Shown: positions 8,845-18,300, counted from the stretch's first letter. The stretch is DNA of 40,901 bases from an uncultured Clostridia bacterium (GCA_947627415.1 CANQVU010000006.1:1-40901); one strand, 5' to 3'. A program made the numbers and translations. The notes: generated by a model from the sequence alone, not told the origin.

Positions 8845-11121
8845 TTATTGATATTTTCTCTTCATTTTATTTAGTGTATCATTCATTTCACTTGAAAAAT
8901 CATTTCTATATTTATTTCCCCTTGGTGAATATGTTTGTTTATTTATCAAAGGATATATCATATTACACAATTGTTTTAATGCTACCATAAATGATTTACT
9001 ATATCCATTTAATGATATAGTGCATGTTATTACAGCATCTAAATATTTAATATAATTCTGCATCTCAAATGGTATTACACAATATGGAACACTATCTTTG
9101 TCAAATAAATCTTTCATGTATGTCATGGAAGGATCATTATATTTTGATATTCCTCCTATCAATGTTTTAATTGGTACACTTCTTATATTTACACTTTTAT
9201 TAATAACTATTTTTAGCTTTTCTTGTCTAAGTACTCCTCTAGATTGCATGTTTCTTAAGAATGCTGTGAGTGGCTGAATAGTAAGCACATCCATGCTTTG
9301 CACAAGATATATTTCTTGAGCTGCCCCAAAATATTCCATTGGAGTATCAAAATCGCAATCAATTAAAACTACTGAATAATTTTTTACTAGCGTAGACAAT
9401 ATATTATCTACATCTGTATACTCAGTTTCATCTTCTGGAAGTGAGGTATAAACTGTTAAATTTTTGTTTACTCTAACACCTTCAGCAATTCCACTTCTCA
9501 ATTTACTTATACTGTCTTTAGCCGTTTGCATTAACTGTTCTTCACTATTTGTATATATATAATATGCATTTTTAGTTTTTGTCATATCCAATATTGCTGT
9601 TGAAATTCCCATTGAAGCTAATAAATGTGCTGCATTATTTACTATGAATGATGTTCCATTTTTTGTTGTTCCTACAAAACTTACTATTTTTTTATCTTTA
9701 GTAAGTGTAGTAGCAAAATTAGATGTTTGAATTGGTCTATACTGTGTTTCTGTTATATCAGATTTTTGAGTTTCTTCGTCATGTTTGTTTTCTTCAAAAT
9801 TTTTAAAGTCTTCGTTGTTCTCATTTTTTTCTTCATCTGGTGCTAAATCAAATAGATCAATTTCTTCTTGATTAGTATCTTCTGCTACTGTATTCTCTTC
9901 TCCAAGACTAAATAAATCAATTGTATCATCTTCAGCAATAGGTGATGATTGTTCTGATTGTTCTTGGCTATTCACATCCATATTAAATAAATCAATTAGT
10001 GAGTCGTCATCTTCTTGATTTTTTTCAACTTCATTAGGTTCTGGATTTTTTCTAGGTCTTCCTCTTCCCCTTTTAGGTAAATTTTCTTTTTGTTCTCCTT
10101 CAGGTATAACCTTTCTAGGTCTACCCCTTCCTCTTTTAGGTTGTGGATTATCTATTATTTTGTCTAAATCTTCAAAGGCATTTTCATTATCTATATCAAT
10201 ATCTTCTTTATTTTGCATTTTTGGTTCTGTATATTCATTTGGCTCTACTTGCTTAATAAGTCTTTTTACTTGACTTTTATTTACGTTTGATGGTATTACA
10301 ATTGGTTTACTTATTTTTGATTTATCTGATTCGTTTTCAAGCATTTCAATTTGAATTTTTCTCTCTTTTTTATAATTATCATTTTTATTTATTTGATTAA
10401 CTCTAGCTGTATTTTTACTAACTGGACTAAAAGATGCTAATTGTTGATATTTAGGAGATTTCTCCTCCAATACTGCTTTTACAGAAATAGGAAGATATCT
10501 TATTATAATTTTAAGTTGTGCATCATTATATTGAGAAACTATATTATTAAAGCTATCTACATATTTATCCTCATTTCTTCCAAGCCTTTTATAATGAGCT
10601 AATATATTTTGTACTTCTGCTTCACTAACACTATTTTCACTTTCAGCTTGATAATTAAAATTGTCTACTTCTATTTTATAATACTGTTTAGCCTCTTTTT
10701 TAGTTCTAGGTTTATTTATTAACCTACATACCTCATCTGTACTTCTGTCTTGTCCTATTATTGCGTTATATATTCCTAACCCAAATAATTTAGATAGCAT
10801 CTCATCTGATTTGTTTCTCCTATCGCTACAAATAAATATAATATCAGTATCTTCGCCATCCTCATTTATTGCTTCATCACTTATGTTGTCTAATTTTTCA
10901 AATAAAAATTTATCAATTGTATCATAATTATTATTAGCAAATGGTTCCAAATCTTCACTTATTACTACTCTATCATAGGTTTTATCCTTTTGTAATTCTT
11001 TTAAAATTGCATTAAAGTAATATACATTTTTATAAGATAATATTTCTTTATAATTTTTTTGATATTTCTTTAAAATTGCATTAGAAATATCATCATTATT
11101 TACTGCAAATAAAACTTTCAT
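8845..11121 (-). CDS. CpaE/ParA-like ATPase-fold protein with twin AT-hooks
   Basis: The product has about 758 residues. The N-terminal 130 residues (MKVLFAVNNDDISNAILKKY...) look like a receiver-type alpha/beta domain as in CpaE proteins. The centre is charged and low-complexity, with two AT-hook-like motifs, KRGRGRPRKV and KRGRGRPRKN, followed by three repeats of an IDLF motif (SLIDLFNMD, TIDLFSLG, EIDLFDLAP). The C-terminal 270 residues are ParA/MinD-like (KIVSFVGTTKNGTSFIVNNAA, SVVLIDCDFDTP), but the deviant Walker A (GTTKNGTS) lacks the usual GKT, so ATP hydrolysis is doubtful. ATG 11121 follows GGAGGGG. Its partner is probably the membrane protein directly upstream. Confidence 0.6.
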   Translation of the reverse strand: MKVLFAVNNDDISNAILKKYQKNYKEILSYKNVYYFNAILKELQKDKTYDRVVISEDLEPFANNNYDTIDKFLFEKLDNISDEAINEDGEDTDIIFICSDRRNKSDEMLSKLFGLGIYNAIIGQDRSTDEVCRLINKPRTKKEAKQYYKIEVDNFNYQAESENSVSEAEVQNILAHYKRLGRNEDKYVDSFNNIVSQYNDAQLKIIIRYLPISVKAVLEEKSPKYQQLASFSPVSKNTARVNQINKNDNYKKERKIQIEMLENESDKSKISKPIVIPSNVNKSQVKRLIKQVEPNEYTEPKMQNKEDIDIDNENAFEDLDKIIDNPQPKRGRGRPRKVIPEGEQKENLPKRGRGRPRKNPEPNEVEKNQEDDDSLIDLFNMDVNSQEQSEQSSPIAEDDTIDLFSLGEENTVAEDTNQEEIDLFDLAPDEEKNENNEDFKNFEENKHDEETQKSDITETQYRPIQTSNFATTLTKDKKIVSFVGTTKNGTSFIVNNAAHLLASMGISTAILDMTKTKNAYYIYTNSEEQLMQTAKDSISKLRSGIAEGVRVNKNLTVYTSLPEDETEYTDVDNILSTLVKNYSVVLIDCDFDTPMEYFGAAQEIYLVQSMDVLTIQPLTAFLRNMQSRGVLRQEKLKIVINKSVNIRSVPIKTLIGGISKYNDPSMTYMKDLFDKDSVPYCVIPFEMQNYIKYLDAVITCTISLNGYSKSFMVALKQLCNMIYPLINKQTYSPRGNKYRNDFSSEMNDTLNKMKRKYQ

Positions 11122-11126
11122 GCTTT

Positions 11127-11534
11127 TTAACCCCTCCAACCTCTTACTACTATTGCAAATATTAATGGTAATACTTGGCATATAACAAGTATTGTAATAA
11201 ATGCTACTATTAATGCGAATCCTTTTTGCCTCATATCTAATCTTCTAGTTCCTAACACATATTGATATAATGCTCCTACTGCTATACCTATAAAGCAAAA
11301 TGGTATACTGTATAATCTAACTTTATTTAATATGAATGCTGTCATTCCGTAGCTTTCAGATCCATACTTTCTAGTATATTCATCCTTTTCTGTTTTAGCC
11401 TCATTTTTTATATTTATTAATTCACTTGCCGTATTTGTTTCTAATGTATTTTTTTCTTCTACCGCTAACACTATTGTTCCTACGGATACTAATAATATAG
11501 CTAATAACATACTTACTAAAAATATTTTCTTCAT
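11127..11534 (-). CDS. Small membrane protein with signal-like N-terminus, unknown
   Basis: The 135-residue protein has an N-terminal hydrophobic segment (residues 4-24) that could be a signal peptide, an exported charged stretch of about 45 residues, and two further membrane segments (LYSIPFCFIGIAVGALYQYV and FALIVAFITILVICQVLPLIF). I do not recognise the family. It ends five bases before the start of the ParA-like gene, whose ribosome site lies inside its last codons. The two are therefore almost certainly co-translated and may form a membrane/cytosol pair. Confidence 0.6.
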   Translation of the reverse strand: MKKIFLVSMLLAILLVSVGTIVLAVEEKNTLETNTASELINIKNEAKTEKDEYTRKYGSESYGMTAFILNKVRLYSIPFCFIGIAVGALYQYVLGTRRLDMRQKGFALIVAFITILVICQVLPLIFAIVVRGWRG

Positions 11535-11645
11535 TCTTATTTTTCCTCCATTACTTCATTTCCTTTTTCTACTTACAATATCATACAATATTATTAAAAA
11601 AATATCAAGGAAATTATTTAAAAGATATTAATTTTTTATAAAAAA

Positions 11646-11668
11646 ACAACCACATTAGCTGTGGTTGT
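11646..11668 (-). terminator. Hairpin terminator after the unknown gene
   Basis: Arms ACAACCACA (11646-11654) and TGTGGTTGT (11660-11668) lie just downstream, on the minus strand, of the gene ending at 11676, with an A/T run beyond. Confidence 0.75.
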
Positions 11669-11675
11669 AAAACAT

Positions 11676-12059
11676 TTAACCTTTATATTCAACAGAATAT
11701 AAATAAAGGTTCGTTTTATATTTAAATTGAAGATCCTTTATGCCTAAGAGCATTTTCTCGTTTACTGCGATGTCATATACAATAATATTATTATATAATC
11801 CAATTACATTAGCATCAAACATAAGAATCATATTTTTATTACTCGAATTAGGATTATAGGTATATGCATACGCTTTTTGCTCTAATTTAAGTTTCAAAAC
11901 ATTTAACGCCATTTCAGTTTCATCTTGATTTAATTCCCTGTCAAACATGACATGAAATTTGTTGCCTGGCAATTCAACAAAACCTGCTGGTTTCATCTTT
12001 TGAATAGCTGCCCGTGTTGCCTGTTTCCAAGCGTAAATTTTTTTTTCTCCTTTAGTCAT
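11676..12059 (-). CDS. Hypothetical protein containing a triplet-read CGG
   Basis: The protein has about 127 residues, starting MTKGEKKIYAWKQATRAAI; I do not recognise it. It has no membrane segment and looks like a small alpha/beta protein. ATG 12059 is preferred to the upstream in-frame start because GGGGGTCTC precedes it at a usable distance. Codon 16 is CGG (12014-12012), in frame, and the frame remains open on both sides. Here CGG must be read as three bases, unlike at eleven other sites. The sequence looks somewhat less AT-biased than its neighbours (several G/C-ending codons, CAG, AGG), which could mean recent acquisition. It has its own terminator. Confidence 0.55.
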   Translation of the reverse strand: MTKGEKKIYAWKQATRAAIQKMKPAGFVELPGNKFHVMFDRELNQDETEMALNVLKLKLEQKAYAYTYNPNSSNKNMILMFDANVIGLYNNIIVYDIAVNEKMLLGIKDLQFKYKTNLYLYSVEYKG

Positions 12060-12180
12060 TAAAGAGACCCCCAAATAAATAATATATAATTCCACATTGT
12101 GGATTATTTTTATTATATCTCTTTTTTGCTATTGTGTCAATTAATTACATAATCCATTGGTGCAATTGACTATATTAAAG

Positions 12181-12209
12181 AAAAAAAGCATCTTTAAAAG
12201 ATGCTTTTA
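12181..12209 (-). terminator. Hairpin terminator after spoVG
   Basis: AAAGCATCTT and AAGATGCTTT form a stem flanked by A and T runs, 17 bases past the spoVG stop. Confidence 0.8.
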
Positions 12210-12225
12210 TCTATCTTTATTATTC

Positions 12226-12510
12226 TTATTCTGCTGATTCTTCATTAACTTCTTCAGCTTCAGGAGCTTCATAAGCTTCTAATATAGCTGATTGGATTTT
12301 TTCTCTAGTTTCAGCATTGATTGGATGAGCTATATCTTTAAATTCTCCGTTTGGAGTTTTTCTGCTTGGCATAGCTATAAATAATCCATTTTGACTTTCG
12401 ATAACTTTGATATCATGAATTACGAATTCATTATCGAATGTTACAGAAGCAACAGCTTTCATTCTGTTTTCTGAATTTACTTTTCTTAAACGTACATCTG
12501 TTATTTGCAT
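12226..12510 (-). CDS. spoVG: SpoVG, RNA/DNA-binding regulator
   Basis: The 94-residue product [20 protein letters not shown]..., with [21 protein letters not shown] and [12 protein letters not shown], is a textbook SpoVG. In bacilli it affects septation during sporulation and more generally acts as a nucleic-acid-binding regulator. The gene is monocistronic. GGAAGG with a further GG-rich stretch lies before the ATG. The C-terminal tail is acidic ([11 protein letters not shown]), as usual. Confidence 0.95.
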   Translation of the reverse strand: MQITDVRLRKVNSENRMKAVASVTFDNEFVIHDIKVIESQNGLFIAMPSRKTPNGEFKDIAHPINAETREKIQSAILEAYEAPEAEEVNEESAE

Positions 12511-12955
12511 TAATGTGCACCGCCTTCCAATGTTTTATATATTATACATGTTTTACTATGTACATATTATATATTCGCCAAAAAATGTTTTTTTCCTTCT
12601 TTATTTTACAATATTATTTTATCATTCACATTTTTATTTATATTGCATATATTATAAAAATTGTAATTTGTATAATTGTTTTTAAATTAATTTGATTAGT
12701 AAAATAGTTTAAATATAATTTTTGAAATAGGAGCTTCGAATCCAAAATTATTATGAAATAATAATTTTTGTGAAGAAGGACGTCTTGAAAAAATTATATT
12801 AAACTATTTTACAGTAATAAATAAAGCAAACAACAATTTATCTACTAGTATTATGCCAAATTTTTTTCAATTTATTATTTTTACTTAAAAATATTGAATT
12901 TTTTTTATTTTACATATATAATTTCTTTCGGAAATGAAAGGCGGTAGTAACTATA
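12511..12955. repeat. Gene-free region: spoVG/murC promoters and a 187-bp MITE-like element
   Basis: The spoVG promoter region (TATAAT-like boxes near 12535-12570 on the minus strand) is followed by the repeat at 12653-12839 described separately. The AT-rich leader of murC with GAAAGGCGG before ATG 12956 fills the rest. No gene is seen. Confidence 0.6.
12653..12839. mobile_element. MITE-like element, copy 1 (inverted relative to copy 2)
   Basis: This 187-base unit matches the reverse complement of 19677-19863 with one mismatch seen by eye. Outer ends are AAATTGTAATTTGT and the complement of AAATTGTTGTTTG. An inner pair of terminal inverted repeats starts GTAAAATAGTTTAA, and the centre is palindromic (AAATTATTAT and ATAATAATTT). 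No coding capacity was found. The structure is that of a non-autonomous miniature element. Confidence 0.8.
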
Positions 12956-14348
12956 ATGATTAACTTTAATACTAATATAGAAAATTTGAAAAAGTATAAA
13001 CATATACACATGATTGGGATTGGCGGAATAAGTATGAGTGGTATAGCAGAAATTCTTCGTAATTTTCGGAATATTTGTTACTGGATCTGATGCTACTAGA
13101 AGCAAAATAACAGATAGATTATCTAGTCATGGAATATTTGTTTCAATAGGTCATGAAACTAATTTAGTAAAAAAAGCTGACCTAGTTGTTTATTCAGCAG
13201 CCATAAAGCAAGATGATCCTGAACTTATTGAAGCAAGAAATAACAATATTACTACTGTTGAAAGAGCTGATTTTGTTGGATATATAACCAGAATATATAA
13301 AGATACTATTGGTATAGCAGGCACACATGGGAAAACGACAACAACTTCAATGGTTTCTTTATGTTTTTTGGAAGCAGGCCTTGATCCCACAATACAAGTA
13401 GGTGCAATATTAAAACAAATAAATGGGAATAATAGAGTTGGAAATAGTGATTATTTTATATTAGAATCGTGTGAATATGTAGAAAGTTTCTTAAAATTTA
13501 GTCCGAAATCTACAATAGTTTTAAACATAGATAATGATCATTTGGATTATTTTAAAAATTTAGATAATATAAAGAAAGCATTTGCAAAATATGTTGCTCT
13601 TCTTCCCTATGATGGATTATTAGTAATAAATGCGGATGACCCAAACTGCATGGAACTTCGTTCTTCTGCGGATAGCAGAGTTGTAACATTTGCTATTGAA
13701 AACGATAAGGCAAATTTTATCGCACGAAATATAGTATTTGATGATAGAGGATTTGCAAAATTTGATGTTTATCATAACAACAGTTATTTTTCTGAAATTA
13801 AATTATCTGTTCCTGGAAAACACAATGTATTAAATGCTCTTTCATGTATTGCACTTTGCTTTGAATATGGAATTAATAAATATGATATTAAGTCTGCGCT
13901 CTTAAAATTTACTGGAGCTAATCGTAGATTTGAATTAGTTGGCTCATATCAAAATATTGATATTTATGATGATTATGCGCATCATCCTAGTGAGATACTT
14001 GCAACTTATAATGCATTAAAGAATAAAAAATATCGCCAATCTTGGATTATATTCCAACCTCATACATATAGTAGAACACAAAATCTTCTTGATGATTTTG
14101 CAAAAGTATTAACAAATTTTGATAACGTTATAGTAACAGATATATATGCCGCAAGAGAAAAGAATACATATAACATATCTTCACAAGATTTAGTAGATAA
14201 AATTCATTCGTTAGGGAAAACTGCTATTTATATATCATCTTTTGATGACATAGCAAAATTTATACGTGAAAGAGCTTGTCCTAATGATATTGTTCTTACT
14301 GTAGGTGCAGGTACAGTTACAGAAATAGGAAGAAAAATATTGGCATAA
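12956..14348 (+). CDS. murC: UDP-N-acetylmuramate--L-alanine ligase, needs +1 shift at CGG
   Basis: MurC adds the first amino acid, L-Ala, to UDP-MurNAc in peptidoglycan synthesis. From ATG 12956 the frame gives the N-terminal nucleotide loop [20 protein letters not shown], meets CGG at 13067-13069 and would stop six codons later. Dropping the C continues [14 protein letters not shown], then [14 protein letters not shown] (ATP loop), [10 protein letters not shown] and [10 protein letters not shown] to the stop at 14348, about 463 residues, full family length. The total of 1393 bases is 3n+1. MurC is normally essential and single-copy, so the product is probably made through the shift. A bidirectional terminator follows. 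Confidence 0.93.
13067..13069 (+). other. In-frame CGG +1 shift site (murC)
   Basis: Context is AAT-TTT-C-GGA-ATA. The zero frame ends at TGA six codons after CGG; the +1 frame restores the MurC Rossmann fold ([14 protein letters not shown]). Confidence 0.9.
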
Positions 14349-14360
14349 ATTATAAATAAC

Positions 14361-14382
14361 CCCAGCTATAAATAGCTGGGGC
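14361..14382. terminator. Hairpin terminator after murC
   Basis: CCCCAGCTAT and ATAGCTGGGG form a stem with a short loop, about a dozen bases past the murC stop, followed by a T-rich stretch. Coordinates may be off by one or two bases. Confidence 0.8.
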
Positions 14383-14472
14383 TTCAATTTTATTAACCCA
14401 ATCATGGGTTTATATTTATTTTATCACTTTTAGGAAAGAAAATAGCAACTTTTCTAGTATCAAAAAAATCGT

Positions 14473-15283
14473 TTATCTCATAAAATAAATTCCAATTACA
14501 ACTATTCCTACTATTATCCTATAAATTGCAAAAACTTTGAAGCTTCCTTTTTTTAAGTAATCTAATAAGAACTTTATTACTATCATTCCTACAATAAAGC
14601 TCATTATTACACCCATTGCAAAAGCTATCATTCCTGTCATATCAGCTACTAAAAAATATTCTATAAAATCTTTCAATTTAAATACTGTTGCTGCTAAAAC
14701 TATTGGTGCAGATAACATAAATGAATATTTTGCAACCGCTTCTCTTTTTACTCCTAATGCTCTTCCTGTAGTCATTGTAATTCCAGATCTTGATACTCCT
14801 GGTATAAAAGCTAAGGCTTGTGATAATCCTATTATAAATGTTTGTTTAAATGTCATATCTTTATAATCAGTTTGTTTTTTTGCATTCTTATCAATTAAAT
14901 ATAATATTACACCCATAATTATTAGTGCTATTGCTATTATAAGAGGTTTTGTTAATAACTCTTCTGCATACTTATCTAATATAAAACCTATAATTCCACC
15001 TGGTAATGTAGCGACTACTATGTACCAAAACATTCTTCCTTCTGTTGTTTTTTCTTTTTTTACAGCTAAATTATATCCGTCCTATTATTAGCTCTATCCA
15101 ATCCTTGAAAAAGAATATTCCTATTGCAAGTAACGTTCCAAAATGCAAAGCTACATCAAATGATTCTGGAATTTCCCAATTAAAAATCCATGGTATGAGA
15201 AATAAATGTGCAGAACTTGATATTGGTAAAAGTTCTGTTAGTCCTTGAACTATTCCTAATATAATTGATTGCATTATTGTCAT
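14473..15283 (-). CDS. uppP: Undecaprenyl-diphosphate phosphatase, needs +1 shift at CGG
   Basis: UppP (BacA) dephosphorylates undecaprenyl diphosphate to recycle the lipid carrier of cell-wall synthesis, in the membrane. The N-terminal frame has [18 protein letters not shown] and ends after ELIIG at CGG (15079-15077) followed by ATA TAA. Skipping the C gives [20 protein letters not shown], then [12 protein letters not shown] and several membrane helices to 14473. The joined protein is about 269 residues, the normal size, and 811 bases is 3n+1. The GAGGTAAGC ribosome site precedes ATG 15283. It follows dpaA by 17 bases. Confidence 0.93.
15077..15079 (-). other. In-frame CGG +1 shift site (uppP)
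   Basis: Context on the coding strand is ATA-GGA-C-GGA-TAT-AAT. The zero frame reads CGG ATA TAA. The +1 frame gives LIIG-G-YNLAV. Confidence 0.9.
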
Positions 15284-15300
15284 TTAAGCTTACCTCTTTT

Positions 15301-16167
15301 CTAATTTAATATTTTTTCTAATGTTTCTTTTATATATTTTGCAGCAGTAATTGGTGCAACTTTTCCTGGTAATCCTAAACTTTGAATTGCTTTTATATTA
15401 TATTCCTTTGCTCGTACAAAATCTATTCCTCCAGGATTAGAAGCCAAATCTATTATTGTAACATCTGTATTTTTATTTTTTAATATTTTTAATCTCTCAT
15501 TATTCAATATTAATGATGGTATAGTATTAAAAATTATATCATATTCATTCAAATTTTCATTTAAATTATTTATATGAATTTCTTTATAACCATATGCTCT
15601 AATCCAAGCTAAATCTTTTTCTTTTCTAGCAGTACAACTAACATTTGCCCCTAAATTTTTTAATTGTCTAGATAATAACTTACCTATTCTCCCAAATCCT
15701 AATACTAGACATTTGCTATTATTAATAGTAAATGCGGTATTTTCCATTGCTATTTGAATAGCTCCCTCTACTGTTGGAATTACATTCATAATTGTAAGGC
15801 TCTCATCTTCCATCAAATCTATTATATTTACTTTATTTCTATATGCTTCTTCTTTTATATCTTGTTTTATAGCTCCTGCTATTAATGTCCTATTACTTAA
15901 CTCTTTCAAAGTAGAACTTACATATATCTTTTTATCAATAAATGGAGCATTTATATATATTCCATCTTTAGAAAATGGTATACCACTTATTATATTATCA
16001 CATAATTTATATAGCTCTTCTATTTTTTTACATTTTATTATATTGTAATTAATAAAATCATCTTTTTCTATTCCATATGTATAAACATTATAACCATCTT
16101 TAGCGAGGATTTTAGCTAAAAATATAATTCTTAAATCTCCACCTAATATACCTATATTACTATTCAA
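15301..16167 (-). CDS. dpaA: Dipicolinate synthase subunit A
   Basis: The 288-residue protein carries NSNIGILGGDLRIIFLAKIL, PTVEGAIQIAMENTAF, a Rossmann motif VLGFGRIGKLLSRQLKNLGA and SLGLPGKVAPITAAKYI, all diagnostic of DpaA/SpoVFA. With DpaB it makes dipicolinic acid in the mother cell for spore heat resistance. No dpaB gene is adjacent (the next gene downstream is uppP), so the partner must be elsewhere or replaced. No in-frame CGG. A TPR protein gene lies upstream in the same direction. Confidence 0.9.
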   Translation of the reverse strand: MNSNIGILGGDLRIIFLAKILAKDGYNVYTYGIEKDDFINYNIIKCKKIEELYKLCDNIISGIPFSKDGIYINAPFIDKKIYVSSTLKELSNRTLIAGAIKQDIKEEAYRNKVNIIDLMEDESLTIMNVIPTVEGAIQIAMENTAFTINNSKCLVLGFGRIGKLLSRQLKNLGANVSCTARKEKDLAWIRAYGYKEIHINNLNENLNEYDIIFNTIPSLILNNERLKILKNKNTDVTIIDLASNPGGIDFVRAKEYNIKAIQSLGLPGKVAPITAAKYIKETLEKILN

Positions 16168-16232
16168 AAAATCACTTACTTTCTTTTATATCATATATTA
16201 GATATTATTTAAGAATTGTATTTTTATAACCT

Positions 16233-17393
16233 TTATTCGTTAAATTTTCTTTTTTCATTTCCATTGTTCTTCTTCGCATCTAAAATTTTTGTAAGGCTAT
16301 ATGTATTATCTAAATAATCTGAAATATCCTTCTCTTTTTTAGATTCTATATATTCTACATCGCTTTTTGATTTAACTATTTGATTTTTTATAGAGAAAAA
16401 TATTGGTTCTTCTGATGCCATTTCATAAAATTTATTGCTAACTTCTGTTGCTTTATTCAAAAACATTATAGCTTTTGATTTTTGATTTTTTATCATATAT
16501 ATCTTAGCTAATTGATAAAATGATTTAATTTCAGTTTCACCATACATACTTTGAAGGAAATACTGCTCTGCCTCATCTATATCTCTATATAGTAAAGAAA
16601 TTTGTCCTAATCTATAGTATCCACTATGTAAATTATTATCTAATTCAATCGCCTTTAAAAAGCAATCTTTTGAAAGTGAAAACTCATTTGTTCTTGCATA
16701 TGCTATTCCTAAATTATAATATAATTCAGTATTTTCTGGATTATGTTTAATTGCCTGAATATAAATATTTATTGCTTCTTTAAATTTCTCCTTCTCAATT
16801 AGTAAATCTCCCAACATTGTACTACACTCATATAATTCTGGTTTCTTTTTTGATAATATAGTTAGCATTTCTATTGCTTCATCTTTTTTACCTAATTCAT
16901 TTAATAATTTTGATATTTTAAAGTATGATTTATAGTCATTGCTTTTTATATCTAGAACCTTCACATACTCATCAATTGCCTTTCTCATTCCACCTTCTTC
17001 TTGATATATCTCTGCGAGCATTTTGTGTCCATTATAACTTTTATCATATTTTACAACTAGATTCATTAAAATTTCTTTAGCTTTTCTTCTATTCCCTAAA
17101 AGTATATAAACTTTACTTATACATATACTTACTAATTCACTAGAATTAATACCTTTAATTTCTAAAATTAATACCACACTTGGAATTATTATACATAAAA
17201 TATAAGCAATTATAGTGAAAAACCACCCATTTAATACATTAAATAATATTTGTACTAGATTAAGCAATATCCCTATTGCCTGGCTTATAATAATTACTAG
17301 ATATGTAGTATCATTCTTTTTTATAAGTTTAAATATAAATATATATGTAAAAAGTAAAAAGGCTACTAAACTAAATATTATTTTCCCAATCAT
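16233..17393 (-). CDS. Membrane-anchored TPR protein
   Basis: The 386-residue protein has three N-terminal membrane segments (about residues 4-22, 31-50 and 58-78) and then a run of about six to seven tetratricopeptide repeats (for example HKMLAEIYQEEGGMRKAIDEY, LYYNLGIAYARTNEFSLSKD, GYYRLGQISLLYRDIDEAEQ). TPRs mediate protein contacts; the partner is unknown. It begins about a dozen bases downstream of the ppa stop, suggesting one transcription unit ppa-TPR-dpaA-uppP, but this is inferred from spacing only. Confidence 0.7.
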   Translation of the reverse strand: MIGKIIFSLVAFLLFTYIFIFKLIKKNDTTYLVIIISQAIGILLNLVQILFNVLNGWFFTIIAYILCIIIPSVVLILEIKGINSSELVSICISKVYILLGNRRKAKEILMNLVVKYDKSYNGHKMLAEIYQEEGGMRKAIDEYVKVLDIKSNDYKSYFKISKLLNELGKKDEAIEMLTILSKKKPELYECSTMLGDLLIEKEKFKEAINIYIQAIKHNPENTELYYNLGIAYARTNEFSLSKDCFLKAIELDNNLHSGYYRLGQISLLYRDIDEAEQYFLQSMYGETEIKSFYQLAKIYMIKNQKSKAIMFLNKATEVSNKFYEMASEEPIFFSIKNQIVKSKSDVEYIESKKEKDISDYLDNTYSLTKILDAKKNNGNEKRKFNE

Positions 17394-17404
17394 TAATATT
17401 CTCC

Positions 17405-17935
17405 TTAATCTATAAATTTTGAATTATAATTATCTATTGCCTTTCGTATAATTTTTTCTGCTTCTTCTCTTCCTAGCACTCTTTCTACAACTGTTTGCTT
17501 ATCTTCTAATTGTTTATATACTTCAAAAAAATGCATTATTTCTGATGAAATATGATTTGGAAGTTCTTCAATATCTTTATACATATTTAAAAATGGATCT
17601 TTTTTTGCAATAGCAATTATTTTTTCATCATTTTGTTCTGAATCTATCATATTTATTACACCTATTGGATAACATTCTACAAGTGTCATTGGATCTATGT
17701 TTTCTTGGCACAACACTAAAACATCTAGCGGATCATTATCATCAGCATATGTTCTTGGAATAAAGCCATAATTAGCAGGATAATGTGTTGCCGTATATAA
17801 TACTCTATCTAATCTTAACATGCCTGTTTCTTTATCTAATTCATATTTATTTTTTCCACCTTTTGTTATTTCTATAACTGCAATAAATTCATTTGGTTTT
17901 ATTCTTTCTTGTTTCATATCACGCCATATATTCAT
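17405..17935 (-). CDS. ppa: Inorganic pyrophosphatase, family I
   Basis: The 176-residue enzyme has the family I signature DDNDPLDVLVL (metal-binding Asp residues), the substrate loop KYELDKETGMLRLDRVLYT, and YPANYGFIPRTY. It hydrolyses PPi in the cytosol and pulls biosynthetic reactions forward. I chose ATG 17935 (MNIWRDMKQE) because GGAGGTAACGGAT lies just upstream; an in-frame upstream ATG at 17962 precedes the ribosome site and is less likely. Length is close to the usual 175-180 residues. Confidence 0.93.
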   Translation of the reverse strand: MNIWRDMKQERIKPNEFIAVIEITKGGKNKYELDKETGMLRLDRVLYTATHYPANYGFIPRTYADDNDPLDVLVLCQENIDPMTLVECYPIGVINMIDSEQNDEKIIAIAKKDPFLNMYKDIEELPNHISSEIMHFFEVYKQLEDKQTVVERVLGREEAEKIIRKAIDNYNSKFID

Positions 17936-18163
17936 ATCCGTTACCTCCTGCTCTTTTATCAATATATATTTTAATCTATTTTAATAAAAAAGTCTATATC
18001 AGTTATAAAATTTTAAGGTAAAGATTTCCTATTATTTTATATTACAAAATCAACTGTAAGCTTATTCAATATAAAACTTTGCGGTAGAACAAGTTAAATC
18101 TTATTCTTATTTTTTACTATATTATTTTATTAATAGGGATAAGTAAGCCAATTTTTTAATAAA

Positions 18164-18199
18164 AAAACAAGGCTCTCAATTCTTGAAAGTCTTGTTTTA
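18164..18199 (-). terminator. Imperfect hairpin terminator after the tRNA pair
   Basis: AAAACAAG and CTTGTTTT form the outer stem with an inner TCAA/TTGA extension, directly past the 3' end of tRNA-Gln on the minus strand. Confidence 0.6.
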
Positions 18200-18201
18200 A
18201 C

Positions 18202-18276
18202 TGGCTGGGGTGGGAGGATTCGAACCGCCGCATGCCAGAGTCAAAGTCTGGTGCCTTACCGCTTGGCTACACCCCA
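18202..18276 (-). tRNA. tRNA-Gln (anticodon TTG)
   Basis: The minus strand folds as a cloverleaf of 75 bases with encoded CCA: acceptor TGGGGTG/CACCCCA, anticodon stem CCAGA/TCTGG with loop CTTTGAC, and T loop TTCGAAT. The anticodon TTG reads CAA, and CAG by wobble. Confidence 0.95.
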
Positions 18277-18300
18277 ATATATTTGCTAGTTGTGACTCTG

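Noticed and set aside
13190..13390. Minus-strand open frame inside murC
   Set aside because: It is a shadow of the murC coding sequence with no ribosome site and no family resemblance.
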